Shown here one piece after another: positions 4,952 through 5,085 of a stretch of DNA of 5,085 nt (its first letter is position 1; each line of letters opens with the position of its first letter). Source of the stretch: Candidatus Altarchaeales archaeon WOR_SM1_86-2. Lineage in GTDB: Archaea > Altiarchaeota > Altiarchaeia > IMC4 > MCBC01. Where the stretch lies: NCBI GenBank assembly GCA_001723855.1, contig MCBC01000119.1, positions 1 to 5,085 of the forward strand, in the 5' to 3' direction. The translations under genes were made by a program, and so were the position numbers. Below the pieces are notes generated by a model, which saw only the letters and a list, made by a program, of their open reading frames with translations, was not told where the DNA came from and ran no database searches.

Positions 4952-5085
4952 TACACGGAACTCGAAACCACAACAAAGCGTCTTGAAATGACAGACATCG
5001 TTTCCGAATTCCTGAAAGATGTTCCCGGAGATTATCTTGCGGCAGTTGTTCTATTCCTCCAGGGAAAGGCATTCCCGCAGTGGAG
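4925..5085 (+). CDS. lig: ATP-dependent DNA ligase, archaeal type (N-terminal part)
   Basis: The first 53 codons are present, reading MKYSKLVSVYTELETTTKR and on through LEMTDIVSEFLKDVP and VVLFLQGKAFPQW. This is the start of the DNA-binding domain (DNA_ligase_A_N) of archaeal ATP-dependent DNA ligases, recognised by the order MKYS-x-L-x-x-x-Y-x-x-L-E-x-TT-x-RLE, EFL and LQG-x-x-FP-x-W. The enzyme seals nicks during replication and repair through an enzyme-AMP intermediate; the active-site lysine lies beyond the window. The start is fixed by the family N-terminus. No Shine-Dalgarno is visible, and the helicase stop is 15 bases upstream. Its GC content (74 of 161 bases, 46%) is far above the helicase. 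A second copy of its first nine codons lies at 1598 behind a good promoter, so the gene appears to have been cut from its original promoter by the helicase segment. Confidence 0.93.
   Translation, partial: MKYSKLVSVYTELETTTKRLEMTDIVSEFLKDVPGDYLAAVVLFLQGKAFPQW

Noticed and set aside
1..5085. CRISPR array, tRNA or rRNA genes
   Set aside because: No regularly spaced repeats and no tRNA or rRNA signature sequences were found on reading the window.

Overview
The window looks archaeal and AT-rich. The clearest sign is at the right edge: the reading frame from 4925 begins MKYSKLVSVYTELETTTKR and continues as the N-terminus of an archaeal-type ATP-dependent DNA ligase. Archaeal TATA-like boxes (for example TTTAATATA at 1558-1566), the lack of clear Shine-Dalgarno sites, and a left-edge protein tail resembling archaeal UPF0132/DUF4870 membrane proteins fit this. 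I cannot name the lineage from the sequence.

Layout from left to right. Positions 1-104 (+) hold the last 33 codons of a small membrane protein. Positions 143-1450 (-) encode a complete 435-residue AAA ATPase with a C-terminal DUF4143 nuclease-like domain, convergent with the left-edge gene. Positions 1451-1597 are a very AT-rich divergent promoter region. At 1598 there is a copy of the first nine codons of the ligase gene behind a good TATA box. This copy runs into unrelated, hairpin-rich, more GC-rich sequence and ends as a 48-codon chimeric frame at 1744. Positions 1760-4909 (+) encode a 1049-residue UvrD-like SF1 helicase. It has an RQC-like winged helix at its N-terminus, two ~77-residue helical repeats, and a PD-(D/E)XK-like nuclease insert between helicase motifs Ib and II. 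The real ligase gene starts at 4925 and runs off the right edge.

The main interpretation is that a helicase-nuclease gene sits in the 5' end of the ligase gene. The promoter and first nine codons remain on the left, and an alternative copy of the same nine codons restarts the ligase on the right. The two 27-base copies differ at four bases, all silent, which suggests that both descend from functional ligase genes rather than from a fresh target-site duplication. The helicase samples at about 30% GC, the ligase start is 46%, and the ATPase is near 38%, which supports transfer. The chimeric leader frame, helicase and ligase all point the same way with exactly 15-base gaps, so they may be co-transcribed from the old ligase promoter. 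A role in genome defence or DNA repair is plausible for the helicase-nuclease but is not demonstrated here.
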